Shown here: positions 28,154 through 37,970 of the stretch, piece by piece
Position numbering within the stretch: position 1 is the stretch's first letter
How the letters are laid out: every line of letters starts with the position of its first letter
Assembly (NCBI RefSeq): GCF_016584105.1
Contig: NZ_NRSM01000001.1
Location: 62,001-126,000, forward strand
Source of the DNA: Ectothiorhodospira shaposhnikovii
GTDB taxonomy: Bacteria; Pseudomonadota; Gammaproteobacteria; Ectothiorhodospirales; Ectothiorhodospiraceae
Direction: 5' to 3'
Length of the DNA: 64,000 nt
Position numbers and translations under genes: made by a program
Notes under the pieces: generated by a model
Told to the model about the DNA's origin: nothing
Seen by the model: only the letters and a program-made list of their open reading frames with translations
Databases searched by the model: none

Positions 28154-28807
28154 TCAGGCAGTCTCCCGTTCCCAACCGGGACACGGCACTCCGGTACCGC
28201 CCAGACCGCAATATCCGTCAGGATTCTTGGCCAGGTACTGTTGATGATATGCCTCGGCATAATAGAAGGCAGGGGCAGGCAGGATCTCGGTGGTGACGTC
28301 GCCCATACCGCGGGCCTTGAGGGCCTTCTGGAATACATCACGGGAACGCTCCGCCTGCTCCCGCTGGTGCGTGTCATGGGTATAGATGCCCGAGCGGTAT
28401 TGAGTGCCCACATCATTGCCCTGGCGCATGCCCTGGGTCGGGTCGTGGGATTCCCAGAAAGTCCTGAGCAGATCGGCATAACTGATTCCGGCAGGATCAA
28501 ACACCACCTGGACCACTTCGTTGTGACCCGTCATACCGCTGCAAACCTCCCGGTAGGTGGGGTTGGGCGTGAAACCACCGGCATAGCCCACCGCCGTGCT
28601 GTGGACGCCGGTCAGACCCCAGAACCGCCGCTCCGCACCCCAGAAACAGCCCATCCCGAACAAGGCCATCTCCATGCCCGGGTCAAAGGGTGGCTTGAGA
28701 GGAGTGCCCAGAACATGGTGGCGTTCGGGTACCGATATGGCTTCCGGCCGCCCGGGCAGGGCCTGCTCCGGAATGGGCATGGCGGTCTTGCGCAGGAAGG
28801 AAAACAT
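28154..28807 (-). CDS. msrA: Peptide methionine sulfoxide reductase MsrA
   Basis: A 217-residue MsrA that reduces methionine-S-sulfoxide. The active site [14 protein letters not shown] (catalytic cysteine about residue 54), [26 protein letters not shown], and the C-terminal [13 protein letters not shown] region with likely recycling cysteines are present. An N-terminal extension of about 40 residues before the catalytic domain is like that of E. coli MsrA. The start at ATG 28807 (MFSFLRK) was chosen over 28843. Cytoplasmic; no signal peptide. Confidence 0.96.
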   Translation of the reverse strand: MFSFLRKTAMPIPEQALPGRPEAISVPERHHVLGTPLKPPFDPGMEMALFGMGCFWGAERRFWGLTGVHSTAVGYAGGFTPNPTYREVCSGMTGHNEVVQVVFDPAGISYADLLRTFWESHDPTQGMRQGNDVGTQYRSGIYTHDTHQREQAERSRDVFQKALKARGMGDVTTEILPAPAFYYAEAYHQQYLAKNPDGYCGLGGTGVPCPGWERETA

Positions 28808-28909
28808 CACGGCATACCTCGGCGATGGGGTACGACGCATCATAGTTGATATTTTTACTCAGGAAAACAGCGGGAACAGCAGCACGACCGGCCGGCGATC
28901 ATTGCGAAC

Positions 28910-29434
28910 TCAAGATGACGACGGTGAGTCAGCTTCCGGGTTTGGCTCGGCAATGGGGATCAGGGTCAGGTGGTGGATATCAATCCTCGGCTCCGGCACA
29001 TCCCGGTGTTCACCCAGGGTCACCCCCGGCTCAGCCAGGGTCAGGCCGGACAGATCCACCTCCAGATCGGGGGGAGGTTTCCGGTCGCTCAGATCGGTCC
29101 CGGGCGGCGCCAGACTCAGATCCGGTGCCTGAATGGCGCTGGTGACGGACTCGGCCATCCCGTCCGCAACGGCACCCTGTCCGTCTTCCGCCGGTTCGGC
29201 GGCACAGGCCATCATTCGGGCCATCATGCCGGCCTCGCGCAGCAACTGAAGGTAGCGCCGGGCGGTAGCCTCATCCAGCCCTTTCTTGACCACCACCGGC
29301 TTGCCTGAAAGCATCCCCTCCACCCTGGCTTCCGGCACCCGGAACAGGGCCGCAAGCCGGGCCTTGGCGGTGGCCACGTCCACACCCTCCACGGGTGTTC
29401 CGGTCACGGCCACCAGATAGGCCTTTTCCGCCAT
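28910..29434 (-). CDS. Hypothetical protein with conserved N-terminal small domain
   Basis: 174 residues. The first 75 (MAEKAYLVAVTG to GMMARM) form a compact alpha/beta unit: VATAKARLAALFRVPEARVEGMLSGKPVVVKKGLD followed by a helix. I have seen this kind of unit at the N-terminus of DUF805-type proteins, though I cannot name it. The remainder is low-complexity, acidic and proline-rich, with no membrane helix. Possibly a regulatory or assembly factor; function unknown. It lies between msrA and the TRAP permease, all on the minus strand. Confidence 0.6.
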   Translation of the reverse strand: MAEKAYLVAVTGTPVEGVDVATAKARLAALFRVPEARVEGMLSGKPVVVKKGLDEATARRYLQLLREAGMMARMMACAAEPAEDGQGAVADGMAESVTSAIQAPDLSLAPPGTDLSDRKPPPDLEVDLSGLTLAEPGVTLGEHRDVPEPRIDIHHLTLIPIAEPNPEADSPSSS

Positions 29435-29527
29435 CTCACGCCTCCTTATCAATTCCTGGCAATGCCACCGGCTCCCCGGTCAGGACCGCCCCCCCTAGCG
29501 GGAAGCGGCCCTGACCGACGAAGTGCA

Positions 29528-31687
29528 TCAGGAATCCGTGACCGGCTCGGACCTGCCCCGCGCCATCCTGCGCTGCCACAGGAACAGGACCACCGCCAGA
29601 CCCAGACCCAGCAGGTCGGTGAGCAGATCCCCAGAGATGAGCATCAGCGCGCCAACAAACAGCAGCACGCGGATGATCCGTCCCGCCAGACCGAAGAACC
29701 AGCCCTGGGCCGCCCCCGCCAGCATGAAGACGCCCACCATGGCCGTGACAAAGCTCTGGGCGATTTCGGTCCATTCACCTTCCATCAGCAGTGCCGGGTG
29801 ATAGAAGAAGATGAACGGCACGATAAAGGCGGCCAGACCCACCTTGAAGGCAGTCACCGAGGTTCGCATGGGCTCGGAACCCGCGATCGCCGCGCCCGCG
29901 TAGGCCGCCAGGGCCACCGGCGGGGTGATGGCGGAGATCACCGCAAAGTAGAACACGAAGAAGTGTGCCACCAGCGGGGCCACGCCCATCTGGATCAGAC
30001 CCGGCGCCACCACCGATGCCGCTACCGCATAGGCCGCCGTGGTGGGCATGCCCATGCCCAGCAGCACGGAGATGCACATGGCGAACAACAGCGCCAGCAG
30101 CTGGCTGTTCTCGGCCACACCCAGGAGCAGGGAGGAGAAGCGCAGACCCACCCCGGTGAGCCCGATCACACCCACGATGATCCCGGCACAGGCACAGACG
30201 GCGATCAACTGGATGGACATGCGTGCCGCCAGCTCCAGGGCACGAGCGGACCCGAACAACCCTAGACGGAACGGCGTCAGCCAGCTCACCACCACGGCAC
30301 TCATCAAGGCCACCGTACCGGCTCGGATGACCGAGTACCCCATGAACAGGGCGCCGATGAGGATGATGATGGGGGCGAACAGGTAGACCTGACGCAGCAG
30401 CTTGCCGATCTGGGGCAGATCCTTTGAGGGCAGCCCCTTCATGCCGGTCTTGGCCGCCTCCATGTCCACCATGAAGTAGACGGAGGCAAAGTACAGCAGG
30501 GCCGGGATCAGGGCGGCAATGATCAGGTCGGTATAGGGAATCCCCGTCACCTCCGCCATGATGAAGGCACCCGCCCCCATCACCGGGGGCATGATCTGCC
30601 CGCCGGTGGAAGCCGCCGCCTCGATGGCGCCGGCGCTACGGGGTTTGTAGCCCACCCGCTTCATGAGGGGGATGGTCAGGGAGCCGGTGGCCACCACGTT
30701 GCCCGCGGAGGTACCGTTAATCATGCCCATCAGGCCGCTGGCAAATACCGCTACCTTGGCCGGACCGCCGCGGGCACGACCGGCGGCGGCAAAGGCAAAG
30801 TTCACGAAGTAGTCACCCACCTTGGAGGCCTGCAGGAAGGCGGCAAAGGCGATGAACAGCACGATGTAGGTGGAAGACACCGCCGTGGTGGGACCCAGGA
30901 TGCCGTTGTCCGTGTAAATGTAGGTGATGAAACGGTCAGCATCATAACCGCTGTGCTCCAGCACACCCGGCAGCCAGGGACCGACGAAACCGTAAAGGAT
31001 GAAAATGCCGGCGATCACCACCAGGGCCATCCCGGCTACCCGCCGGGTCAGCTCCAGGATCAGCAGGATACCGGCTGTGGCCACCCAGAAATCGGTCTGG
31101 GCGGGCATCACGCCCATGCGGAACTGCAACACATCCAGATTGAACAGCAGGTAGGCACAGACCGATATGCTCGCCGCCATCAGGGACCAGTCATACCAGC
31201 CGATGCGATCGGAACGGGGCTTGAACATCCAGGCAAAGACAATCCCCAGCACGACGCTGGCCAACAGGGCCCAACTGAAGGTATGGAATATCCATTCCGG
31301 CAGGCTGTAGGTGTCATGACCCAGGCGCAACTTCATGTACAACGCAATGGCCATGGCCGCCAGCGCATAGAGGGCCAGTCCCACGGTGAGCACCATGGGC
31401 AGCAACTCCAGGACCCATCGTCGTCTTCGCGGATCCGCCGGTGGCACACAGGCGGCCACGATGGCAAAACCGATCACCAGGGCGCCCGCCACATGGACAA
31501 TGCGGAAGGCCCAGGTTTCCATGGGTATGACGTTGAGGACCAGGAGGTGGAAACTGGTATAAGTCAGGCCGAGGAGGAACAGCAGCACCTTTTGCCAGCG
31601 GGTGAGATTTCGCTGGGATGACATGCCCTCTTCGGCATCGGCAAGGGACGCAGCATCAATGGGGCCCGATTTTTCGGAGCTCGTCAT
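29528..31687 (-). CDS. TRAP transporter fused permease (DctQM type, TAXI family)
   Basis: A 719-residue inner-membrane protein with about 18 predicted helices: a small DctQ-like N-terminal part fused to a DctM-like body. Family features include GMINGTSAGNVVATGSLTIPLMKRVGY and GMGMPTTAAYAVAASVVAP, the hairpin-loop motifs of the transport domain. With the adjacent TAXI binding protein it forms an ion-driven TRAP system for organic anions or amino acids; the substrate is unknown. ATG 31687 was chosen from a longer open frame. A basic, alanine-rich tail ends the protein. Confidence 0.94.
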   Translation of the reverse strand: MTSSEKSGPIDAASLADAEEGMSSQRNLTRWQKVLLFLLGLTYTSFHLLVLNVIPMETWAFRIVHVAGALVIGFAIVAACVPPADPRRRRWVLELLPMVLTVGLALYALAAMAIALYMKLRLGHDTYSLPEWIFHTFSWALLASVVLGIVFAWMFKPRSDRIGWYDWSLMAASISVCAYLLFNLDVLQFRMGVMPAQTDFWVATAGILLILELTRRVAGMALVVIAGIFILYGFVGPWLPGVLEHSGYDADRFITYIYTDNGILGPTTAVSSTYIVLFIAFAAFLQASKVGDYFVNFAFAAAGRARGGPAKVAVFASGLMGMINGTSAGNVVATGSLTIPLMKRVGYKPRSAGAIEAAASTGGQIMPPVMGAGAFIMAEVTGIPYTDLIIAALIPALLYFASVYFMVDMEAAKTGMKGLPSKDLPQIGKLLRQVYLFAPIIILIGALFMGYSVIRAGTVALMSAVVVSWLTPFRLGLFGSARALELAARMSIQLIAVCACAGIIVGVIGLTGVGLRFSSLLLGVAENSQLLALLFAMCISVLLGMGMPTTAAYAVAASVVAPGLIQMGVAPLVAHFFVFYFAVISAITPPVALAAYAGAAIAGSEPMRTSVTAFKVGLAAFIVPFIFFYHPALLMEGEWTEIAQSFVTAMVGVFMLAGAAQGWFFGLAGRIIRVLLFVGALMLISGDLLTDLLGLGLAVVLFLWQRRMARGRSEPVTDS

Positions 31688-31803
31688 GGGAGGATCTTCT
31701 GAACGTACAGGTTGAGTCAGCGGTTTTCCGGACAAAACACTTTGGGCCGCGCTGAGCGCGGCCCAAAGCAACGAACCTTTCCGGGTTCTTGATCAGTCCC
31801 CGA

Positions 31804-32802
31804 TCAGTCCTTGTACTCGGGCGGAATCAGATGCTCGGGCACCTCGATACCCCGCTCCTTGTAATAGCGCACCGCGCCCGGGTGGAACCACATGAAGGTG
31901 TTGTGGACCATGTTCTCGGCCAGGGTTTCCTCGGCGGAACGGTGGATGGTCACCATGCGGTCATTGTTGTCCAGCACCGCCTTCATGATCTCGTAGACGA
32001 AGGACTCCGGCATGTTCTTGTTGGCAATGGCGAAGTTCCACAGGGCCACGGTGGGCTGTTCTTCAGCTACGGTGCGGTAGGTGTTGGCGGGGATGACGAA
32101 ACGGCTCACCGGATGAGCCTGGGTGATCTTGGCGATCTCTTCCTCATTGAGGGAGAAAATGTTCACCGGTTGCTGGGCCTCGATCTGGCTGAAGGCGGAG
32201 ATGGGCACGCCGGCGGCGAAGGCAAAGGCATCCAGCATGCCGTCCTGTACCTGACCCACCTGATCAGCAGCGCCGCCGTAACGAACGCGCACGTTCAGAC
32301 CAAGATCACTGAAGAAACGGGGCCAGAACACGCTGGCGGTACCGCCGCGGGGACCCACACCGACGCGCTTGCCATCCAGATCAGCAATGCTGTTGATACC
32401 GGAACGCTTGAGTGCCACCACCTGCAGGGGGGTCTGGTACATGGGGAAAAGGGCGCGAACATCGCGGGTCTGCAGACCACGGGCCACTTCCAGCTCACCA
32501 TCCCAGCCTTCACGGGCCGGGCCCATGGTGGTCATGCCGAATTCCAGGCGACCCTGATGCACCAGCACCATGTTCTGGGTCGGACCACCGGTAACCTCGG
32601 CGGAGGCATTGACGCCCAACATTTCCTGGATCAGACCGCCCCAGCCAGCACCATAGATGAAGTAGGTACCTCCCTGGGATGCCGTGCCGATGTTGACCGA
32701 ATTCGGCCACCCGGTACGATCCTGCGCCGATACCGCTCCAGCGGTCATCAGCATACAGCTCAGGGCGGCAGCCCCCGCCCAGCGAAAACAACTTCTCAAC
32801 AT
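31804..32802 (-). CDS. TAXI family TRAP solute-binding protein
   Basis: A 332-residue periplasmic receptor. Signal peptide at residues 1-26 (hydrophobic WAGAAALSCMLMTAGAVSAQ). The mature part opens NIGTASQGGTYFIYGAGWG, the TAXI signature, and shows GPRGGTASVFWPRF and GGAADQVGQVQDGMLDAFAFAAG. It delivers ligand to the fused TRAP permease, whose gene starts 117 bp downstream. The frame is open to 33015, but ATG 32802 gives the signal peptide and has GGAGGAG upstream. The 247-bp gap beyond holds the likely promoter. Confidence 0.95.
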   Translation of the reverse strand: MLRSCFRWAGAAALSCMLMTAGAVSAQDRTGWPNSVNIGTASQGGTYFIYGAGWGGLIQEMLGVNASAEVTGGPTQNMVLVHQGRLEFGMTTMGPAREGWDGELEVARGLQTRDVRALFPMYQTPLQVVALKRSGINSIADLDGKRVGVGPRGGTASVFWPRFFSDLGLNVRVRYGGAADQVGQVQDGMLDAFAFAAGVPISAFSQIEAQQPVNIFSLNEEEIAKITQAHPVSRFVIPANTYRTVAEEQPTVALWNFAIANKNMPESFVYEIMKAVLDNNDRMVTIHRSAEETLAENMVHNTFMWFHPGAVRYYKERGIEVPEHLIPPEYKD

Positions 32803-33049
32803 GGCAACACTCCTCCTGGGAGTCTCGGCAAACCTTGAGGATTGCCTGGGATGTTTTGATGGTTGGGTATCTTCCGGGCGGCCCAAGAGACTGCCATGTC
32901 CCTCCCGGCCATGCCCGCAACCGAAGATAGCATAGACTAAAGGAGGTTTTTCACGAAGGAATAAGATTCTGTTGACACGCGTCGGTGTCGGAAGACACGC
33001 GAAGGGCGGCGGCAAAGCCCTTCATCAAGGCCTAAGGAATTGATTTCTT

Positions 33050-34051
33050 TCAATCTGTCGACAGATCGATGCTGATTTTTCGCAACTGGGCCACACTGAT
33101 AGCAATATGTTCGAGAAATCTGTCTCCCTCACCTTCGCTCAGCTTTGCACGCAGGCGGGACATCAGATGCTCATGACGGTCATGAAGATCCCTGGCCAGG
33201 CTCATGAGTCCGGCCCGTTCATCCTGGCGGCGGGCGGCTTCCACATCCGGATGGTCGGGGTTCAAGGTGAGGGAAAGGTCGATCAGCCGCCTCAACCGCT
33301 CGGCACCGGCTTCTTCGGAGGCCTGGCCCAGTTCCTGGGCAAAGACCTGGATGTCATGGATCTCCCCCATCAGGTTCTGCATGTCCTTGAGTTCCCGGAT
33401 CAGCTCCTTGCCCCCCTCCAGTTCCGCCGCCACCGGCTCCAGCAGGTAACGCAGTCGCTTGCCCTCGATACGGGCCTGATGGACGGCCTCGTCCGCCTCG
33501 CCGTCATCCCCCATCACCCGCTGCAACTGATGGTGAAAATCATCCGCGGATTCCAGTAGCCGTGCCGCAGTGACGGCACCAAATGGGGGGCTGTCGTCAT
33601 CACAGATCAGATCCAGCCGATCGTGCATCCTTTTTTGCAGACGCCGGAAGGCGTCAGGCAGGGTTTCGTGCAGGTCCTGATACTCCTCCTGCAACCGCTG
33701 CTCCAGCCGCCGCATCATCCACTGATAACCGGGGCGCTGGTGGGATTTCACCTGGCCGCGTTGCTGCTCCATCCAGGCAATCTGTACCTCCGTGTCCCGG
33801 GCCAGGCCCGTCCCGGCGGCCAGCTCCTTCACCCGGCGGCGCAGTTTTTTCGGCAACCAGGACTTCACGAAACTGTTGTGGGCGGCCAGCAGACTGCGCA
33901 GGCGCCGCAGGGCCACACGAAAATCATGCAGGGCTTCCGTATCCCGGGGGTCCGTCAACCGAAGCGCGGCCTGAGCCGCCTGATCGAGATAATGTCGGGC
34001 CAGATCACGCACCACCCGGGCCGCGGGCTGGATCGTCAGACTTTCTTTCAT
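33050..34051 (-). CDS. CHAD domain protein
   Basis: 333 residues, nearly all alpha-helical, with the conserved histidines and basic residues of a CHAD domain: TEALHDFRVALRRLRSLL near the start and DEAVHQARIEGKRLRYLLEP in the middle (two CHAD repeats). CHAD proteins bind polyphosphate and associate with polyphosphate granules. No ppk or CYTH domain is encoded nearby, so this is a stand-alone CHAD. The final 40 residues are charged. ATG 34051. Confidence 0.92.
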   Translation of the reverse strand: MKESLTIQPAARVVRDLARHYLDQAAQAALRLTDPRDTEALHDFRVALRRLRSLLAAHNSFVKSWLPKKLRRRVKELAAGTGLARDTEVQIAWMEQQRGQVKSHQRPGYQWMMRRLEQRLQEEYQDLHETLPDAFRRLQKRMHDRLDLICDDDSPPFGAVTAARLLESADDFHHQLQRVMGDDGEADEAVHQARIEGKRLRYLLEPVAAELEGGKELIRELKDMQNLMGEIHDIQVFAQELGQASEEAGAERLRRLIDLSLTLNPDHPDVEAARRQDERAGLMSLARDLHDRHEHLMSRLRAKLSEGEGDRFLEHIAISVAQLRKISIDLSTD

Positions 34052-34145
34052 TCATCACCGTTCATCAATAGTCAAAAAACGCCGCCATTAACGCCGATAC
34101 AGATGACATTTCAATGAACCCAACGCCGTCCATGTCTGGTGGAGC

Positions 34146-34171
34146 AGGCCTGCCCGCGGACAGGCAGGCCT
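34146..34171 (-). terminator. Probable terminator after DoxX gene
   Basis: A perfect 9-bp stem (AGGCCTGCC with GGCAGGCCT) and 8-nt loop, about 10 bp past the DoxX stop and 95 bp before the CHAD start. No strong T-run is visible; termination is inferred from position. Confidence 0.5.
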
Positions 34172-34180
34172 AGCTATTGA

Positions 34181-34624
34181 TTACCGCCGAAACACACTGT
34201 CCACACTGTAACGGCCGGATCCGGCAAACAGGAACGCCACCATCACCGCCCCGTAGAGCAATGACAGCTCCTTGCCGGAACCACCCGCGGCAAAGACCGG
34301 GTCACCACCATGAGCGATGAAGGCCGCCACCATCATGGCGCCCAGGATAGCGGCCGCCGATGCCCGGGTCAGCAGGCCGGCCGCCAGCAACAGTCCACCC
34401 ACCGCTTCCGCCAATCCCGCCAGCCAGGCAAAGAACAGGGGGTCTGAAAACCCCAGACTCTCCACGAATCCCACAAAGCCCGCAGACGGGGGTAATTTGC
34501 CCATGCCATGCCCGAAGGTCATCATCAGGCCGGCCGCCACCCGCAGTACCGTCATGCCCGCATCGGCGAGGGGGGAGGCGGGGGTGGTACCGCCAAAAAG
34601 CAGGGTCTGGCTGTTGAACTGCAT
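34181..34624 (-). CDS. DoxX family membrane protein
   Basis: 147 residues with four predicted helices. RVAAGLMMTFGHGMGKL, GLAEAVGGLLLAAGLLTRASA and MVAAFIAHGGDPVF are typical DoxX sequences. DoxX relatives are subunits of quinone oxidoreductases or membrane partners in redox and thiosulfate metabolism; this one is too general to assign. ATG 34624 with AAATGAGG upstream was preferred over 34639. Followed by a hairpin and the CHAD gene. Confidence 0.88.
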   Translation of the reverse strand: MQFNSQTLLFGGTTPASPLADAGMTVLRVAAGLMMTFGHGMGKLPPSAGFVGFVESLGFSDPLFFAWLAGLAEAVGGLLLAAGLLTRASAAAILGAMMVAAFIAHGGDPVFAAGGSGKELSLLYGAVMVAFLFAGSGRYSVDSVFRR

Positions 34625-34727
34625 GAATCTGAACCTCATTTGCTTATGGAGTGGAAAGGGAATTGGTGTTCATTTACCCCGATTCGTTCCATGGGATCCA
34701 GCATAAAGAAGCTCTCCCGCCGCCGGA

Positions 34728-35420
34728 TCACCGATCCCGCCGCGAAGCCAGCCGATCCGCCCGGCGGATCGGCTCCGGCAACCGGTAGCGGGGAGCCGCC
34801 TCCAGCACCAGCCGGCAGGCCGTCTCCAGACACACACGATGACCGATGGATACGAATACCGGCTTCACCCCGGTCCGGGTGCGCAGCACCCGGCCGATCA
34901 CCTCGTCATCCGCCATCAAGGGCGATCCATCACCCCGCTGTTCCCCCGGCATCTCAAACCGTCCCGTCAACCGGGACTTCCCCACCCCCAACGCCGGCAA
35001 CCCCGTCAGCACACCCAGATGGGCCGCGACGCCCATACGCCGGGGATGGGCAATCCCCTGGCCGTCGCAGAACAGCAGATCCGGCGTCACCGACAATCTC
35101 GCCAGGGCCTCCAGCACCGCCGGAATCTCCCGGAAGGACAACAGCCCGGGCACATAGGGAAACACGGTGGGCACCCGTGCCAGCGCATCCTCCAGCGGCA
35201 CCATGTCCGGCCAGGTCAGCACCGACACCACCGCCCGGGTCAAGCGCCCTTCGTCCTCGAAGCCCACATCCACCCCCGCCACATGACGCAGCGGACCCAG
35301 ACGGTCTTCCCGAATCACCCGAGGCGCCAGGGAGGCCTGCAGGTCGCGGGCCTGGGCCGGGGTCAGGTCCCAGCGGTGGTGACTGACACCCCCCGCATCC
35401 GCCTCAACCCACGCGACCAT
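34728..35420 (-). CDS. nfi: Endonuclease V
   Basis: A 230-residue deoxyinosine-specific endonuclease that nicks DNA one phosphodiester 3' to hypoxanthine and other deaminated bases. The family motifs are GVDVGF (with the catalytic aspartate), VPYVPGLLSFREIP, LLFCDGQGIAHPRRMGVAAHLG and IGHRVCLETA. ATG 35420 lies 17 bp inside the 3' end of recG, so the two are probably cotranscribed as DNA-repair genes. Confidence 0.96.
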   Translation of the reverse strand: MVAWVEADAGGVSHHRWDLTPAQARDLQASLAPRVIREDRLGPLRHVAGVDVGFEDEGRLTRAVVSVLTWPDMVPLEDALARVPTVFPYVPGLLSFREIPAVLEALARLSVTPDLLFCDGQGIAHPRRMGVAAHLGVLTGLPALGVGKSRLTGRFEMPGEQRGDGSPLMADDEVIGRVLRTRTGVKPVFVSIGHRVCLETACRLVLEAAPRYRLPEPIRRADRLASRRDR

Positions 35421-37464
35421 ATTCCTCCGCCCCGCTCAGCCAGCGCCGGATCAGCGGCTCCACATGGTCGGGGTGGTCCCGCATCAGCCGGGTCGCCGCC
35501 GCCTTCACCGTGTCCAGCAGGTCCTGATCCCGCACAATCTCGGCAATGCGAAACTGCATCATCCCCGTCTGCCGGGTGCCCAGCACCTCCCCCGGCCCCC
35601 GCAACTCCAGGTCGATGCGGGCAATCTCGAACCCGTCGGTGGTGGCCCTCAGAGCCTCCAGGCGGCGCTGGGCAGTGTCGGACAGGGGGGGATGATAGAG
35701 CAGCACGCAGGCACTCTCCGCCGTGCCCCGCCCCACCCGGCCCCGTAGCTGATGCAACTGGGCCAGACCCAGGCGCTCCGCGTTCTCGATGATCATGAGG
35801 GAGGCATTGGGCACGTCCACTCCCACCTCGATCACCGTGGTGGCCACCAGCAATTGCAACTCGCCGGCCTTGAAGGCGGCCATCACCGCCTGCTTCTCCC
35901 GGGGCTTCATGCGCCCGTGCACCAGCCCCACCCGGACACCGGTCAGGGCCTCCCGCAACAGGGCATGGGTATCCTCCGCCGCCTGGGCCTGCAGGGCCTC
36001 AGACTCCTCGATCAGGGTGCAGACCCAGTAGGCCTGACGCCCCTGGCCGATGGCATGGTGGATGCGTTCCACCACCTCCACCCGACGGGCATCACTCACC
36101 GCCACCGTCTTCACCGGGGTACGCCCCGGCGGCAACTCGTCAATGACCGAATAGTCCAGGTCGGCGTAGGCGGTCATGGCCAGGGTGCGGGGAATGGGGG
36201 TGGCGGTCATGATCAGCTGATGGGGCAGACGGCCGTCCCGGGCACCCTTCTCCCGCAGGGCCATGCGCTGATGCACACCGAATCGGTGCTGTTCGTCCAC
36301 GATCACCAGGGCCAGGTCCTCGAAGCTCACCTCGTCCTGGAACAGGGCGTGAGTGCCCACCGCCACCCGGGCGGTGCCATCGGCCAGCGCCGCCAGGGCC
36401 TCCCGGCGGGCGCGCACCCCCTGTCTGCCGGAAAACCAGGCCACCGGAATGTCCAATGGCCCCAGCAGGGCGCGAAAGTTGTGGTGATGCTGTTCCGCCA
36501 GGATCTCCGTGGGCGCCATCACCGCGGCCTGATGACCGGCCTCCACCGCGTGCAGGCAGGCGGCCACCGCCACCAGGGTCTTGCCCGAACCCACGTCCCC
36601 CTGTACCAGACGCAGCATGGGACTGGGCCGCGCCATGTCCCGTTCCAGTTCCCGGATCACCCGGTCCTGGGCACCGGTCAGGGCAAACGGCAGGGACCGG
36701 CGCAGACGACCGAGCAGATTGCCATCCACCCGTATCACCGGGGCGGGCCGGGCGGTGGTGCGGGTGCGCAGGCGGTACAGGCTCAGGTGATGGGCCACCA
36801 GTTCCTCGAAGGCCAGACGCCGCTGGGCGGGGTGACGGCCCGCCAGCAGTGCCGCCACGGAAACGTCCGGCGGCGGCCGATGCACGGTGCGCAGGGCCGA
36901 TTCCAGATCCGGCAGGCCGGCGGCATCCAGTACCCCCGGCGGCAGCCAGTCCGGCAGGTGTTCCAGGCGGGCCAGGGCCTCGTCGGTGAGACGGCGCAGA
37001 CTGATCTGATGCAGCCCTTCCGTGGTGGGATAGACGGGAGTGAGGCAATCCTCCACCGGAGCCGAGTCATCCTGGATCACCCGGTATTCCGGGTGCACCA
37101 TCTCCAGCCCCTGTCGACCGCCACGCACTTCGCCAAAGCAGCGCAGCCGCACCCCGCGCACCAGGTTGTGCTGTTGGGCGGCGGAGAAATGGAAAAACCG
37201 CAGATTGAGGGCGCCGGTGCCGTCGGCCAGACGCAGGATCAGCATGCGCCGACCGCGGGACTGGACCTCGGCGAGGGCGATCTCCCCTTCCACCACCGCC
37301 TCGTCTCCGGGGCGCAGACCGGCGACGGGCAGGACCCGGGTACGGTCCTGGTAACGCAGGGGCAGATGGAACAGCAGGTCGGTCAGGGTATGGATGCCCA
37401 GCTTTTCCAGCCGGGCCGCCTGTTTCGGGCCGACGCCCTTGAGAGTGGTGACGGGTTCGGTCAT
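35404..37464 (-). CDS. recG: ATP-dependent DNA helicase RecG
   Basis: A 686-residue fork-remodelling helicase. The N-terminal wedge (OB) domain includes LPLRYQDRT; the SF2 core has Walker A QGDVGSGKTLVA near residue 283, DEQHRFGVHQR, TATPIPRTLAM, and the C-terminal motifs ATTVIEVGVDVPNA and QLRGRVGRG. The TRG wedge region and C-terminal RecG tail are present. Full length against E. coli (693). It follows ridA by 90 bp. Confidence 0.97.
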   Translation of the reverse strand: MTEPVTTLKGVGPKQAARLEKLGIHTLTDLLFHLPLRYQDRTRVLPVAGLRPGDEAVVEGEIALAEVQSRGRRMLILRLADGTGALNLRFFHFSAAQQHNLVRGVRLRCFGEVRGGRQGLEMVHPEYRVIQDDSAPVEDCLTPVYPTTEGLHQISLRRLTDEALARLEHLPDWLPPGVLDAAGLPDLESALRTVHRPPPDVSVAALLAGRHPAQRRLAFEELVAHHLSLYRLRTRTTARPAPVIRVDGNLLGRLRRSLPFALTGAQDRVIRELERDMARPSPMLRLVQGDVGSGKTLVAVAACLHAVEAGHQAAVMAPTEILAEQHHHNFRALLGPLDIPVAWFSGRQGVRARREALAALADGTARVAVGTHALFQDEVSFEDLALVIVDEQHRFGVHQRMALREKGARDGRLPHQLIMTATPIPRTLAMTAYADLDYSVIDELPPGRTPVKTVAVSDARRVEVVERIHHAIGQGRQAYWVCTLIEESEALQAQAAEDTHALLREALTGVRVGLVHGRMKPREKQAVMAAFKAGELQLLVATTVIEVGVDVPNASLMIIENAERLGLAQLHQLRGRVGRGTAESACVLLYHPPLSDTAQRRLEALRATTDGFEIARIDLELRGPGEVLGTRQTGMMQFRIAEIVRDQDLLDTVKAAATRLMRDHPDHVEPLIRRWLSGAEEYGRVG

Positions 37465-37554
37465 GACGCTATTCGCTTGATTCCTTTCCCGATGATGCCA
37501 TGTCCCTGGCCATGATGGCCCCTCCCCCCCTGGAGGAAGGGCCGCCGGATTCCG

Positions 37555-37938
37555 TCAGGACAGATCCATGATCCCGTCCATCTCCACCTGGGCGTCCTTG
37601 GGCAGGCTGGCAACGCCGATGGCGGCACGGGCCGGATAGGGCTCGTGGAAGTATTCGGCCATGACCTGGTTCACGGTGGGGAAATGGGTCAGGTCGGTGA
37701 GGAAGACATTGAGCTTGACCATATCGTCCAGGGTGCCGCCGGCGGCTTCGGCCACGGCCTGCAGATTGTCGAACACCCGGCGGATCTGGGCCTCGATGGG
37801 GCCTTCCACCATATCCATGGTCTCGGGCACCAGGGGGATCTGGCCGGACAGGTAGACGGTGGATCCCACCTTCACGGCCTGGGAATAGGTACCGATGGCC
37901 TGCGGGGCCTTGTCGGTGGCGATGATTTCACGGGACAT
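37555..37938 (-). CDS. ridA: Reactive intermediate/imine deaminase RidA
   Basis: A 127-residue RidA/YjgF protein that hydrolyses enamine/imine intermediates from PLP enzymes. It shows [20 protein letters not shown], the catalytic arginine in [19 protein letters not shown], and the LTDLTHF segment. A trimer in the cytosol. It sits between lysA and recG; spoT, the common neighbour in this position, is missing here. ATG 37938 with GGAAGG site upstream. Confidence 0.97.
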   Translation of the reverse strand: MSREIIATDKAPQAIGTYSQAVKVGSTVYLSGQIPLVPETMDMVEGPIEAQIRRVFDNLQAVAEAAGGTLDDMVKLNVFLTDLTHFPTVNQVMAEYFHEPYPARAAIGVASLPKDAQVEMDGIMDLS

Positions 37939-37970
37939 GGGAGATTCCTTCTGGTCGTCGATGTGGAGAA

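Noticed and set aside
35752-37515. A 587-codon plus-strand frame opposite recG
   Set aside because: Antisense shadow of recG with typical His/Gly/Gln-rich composition.
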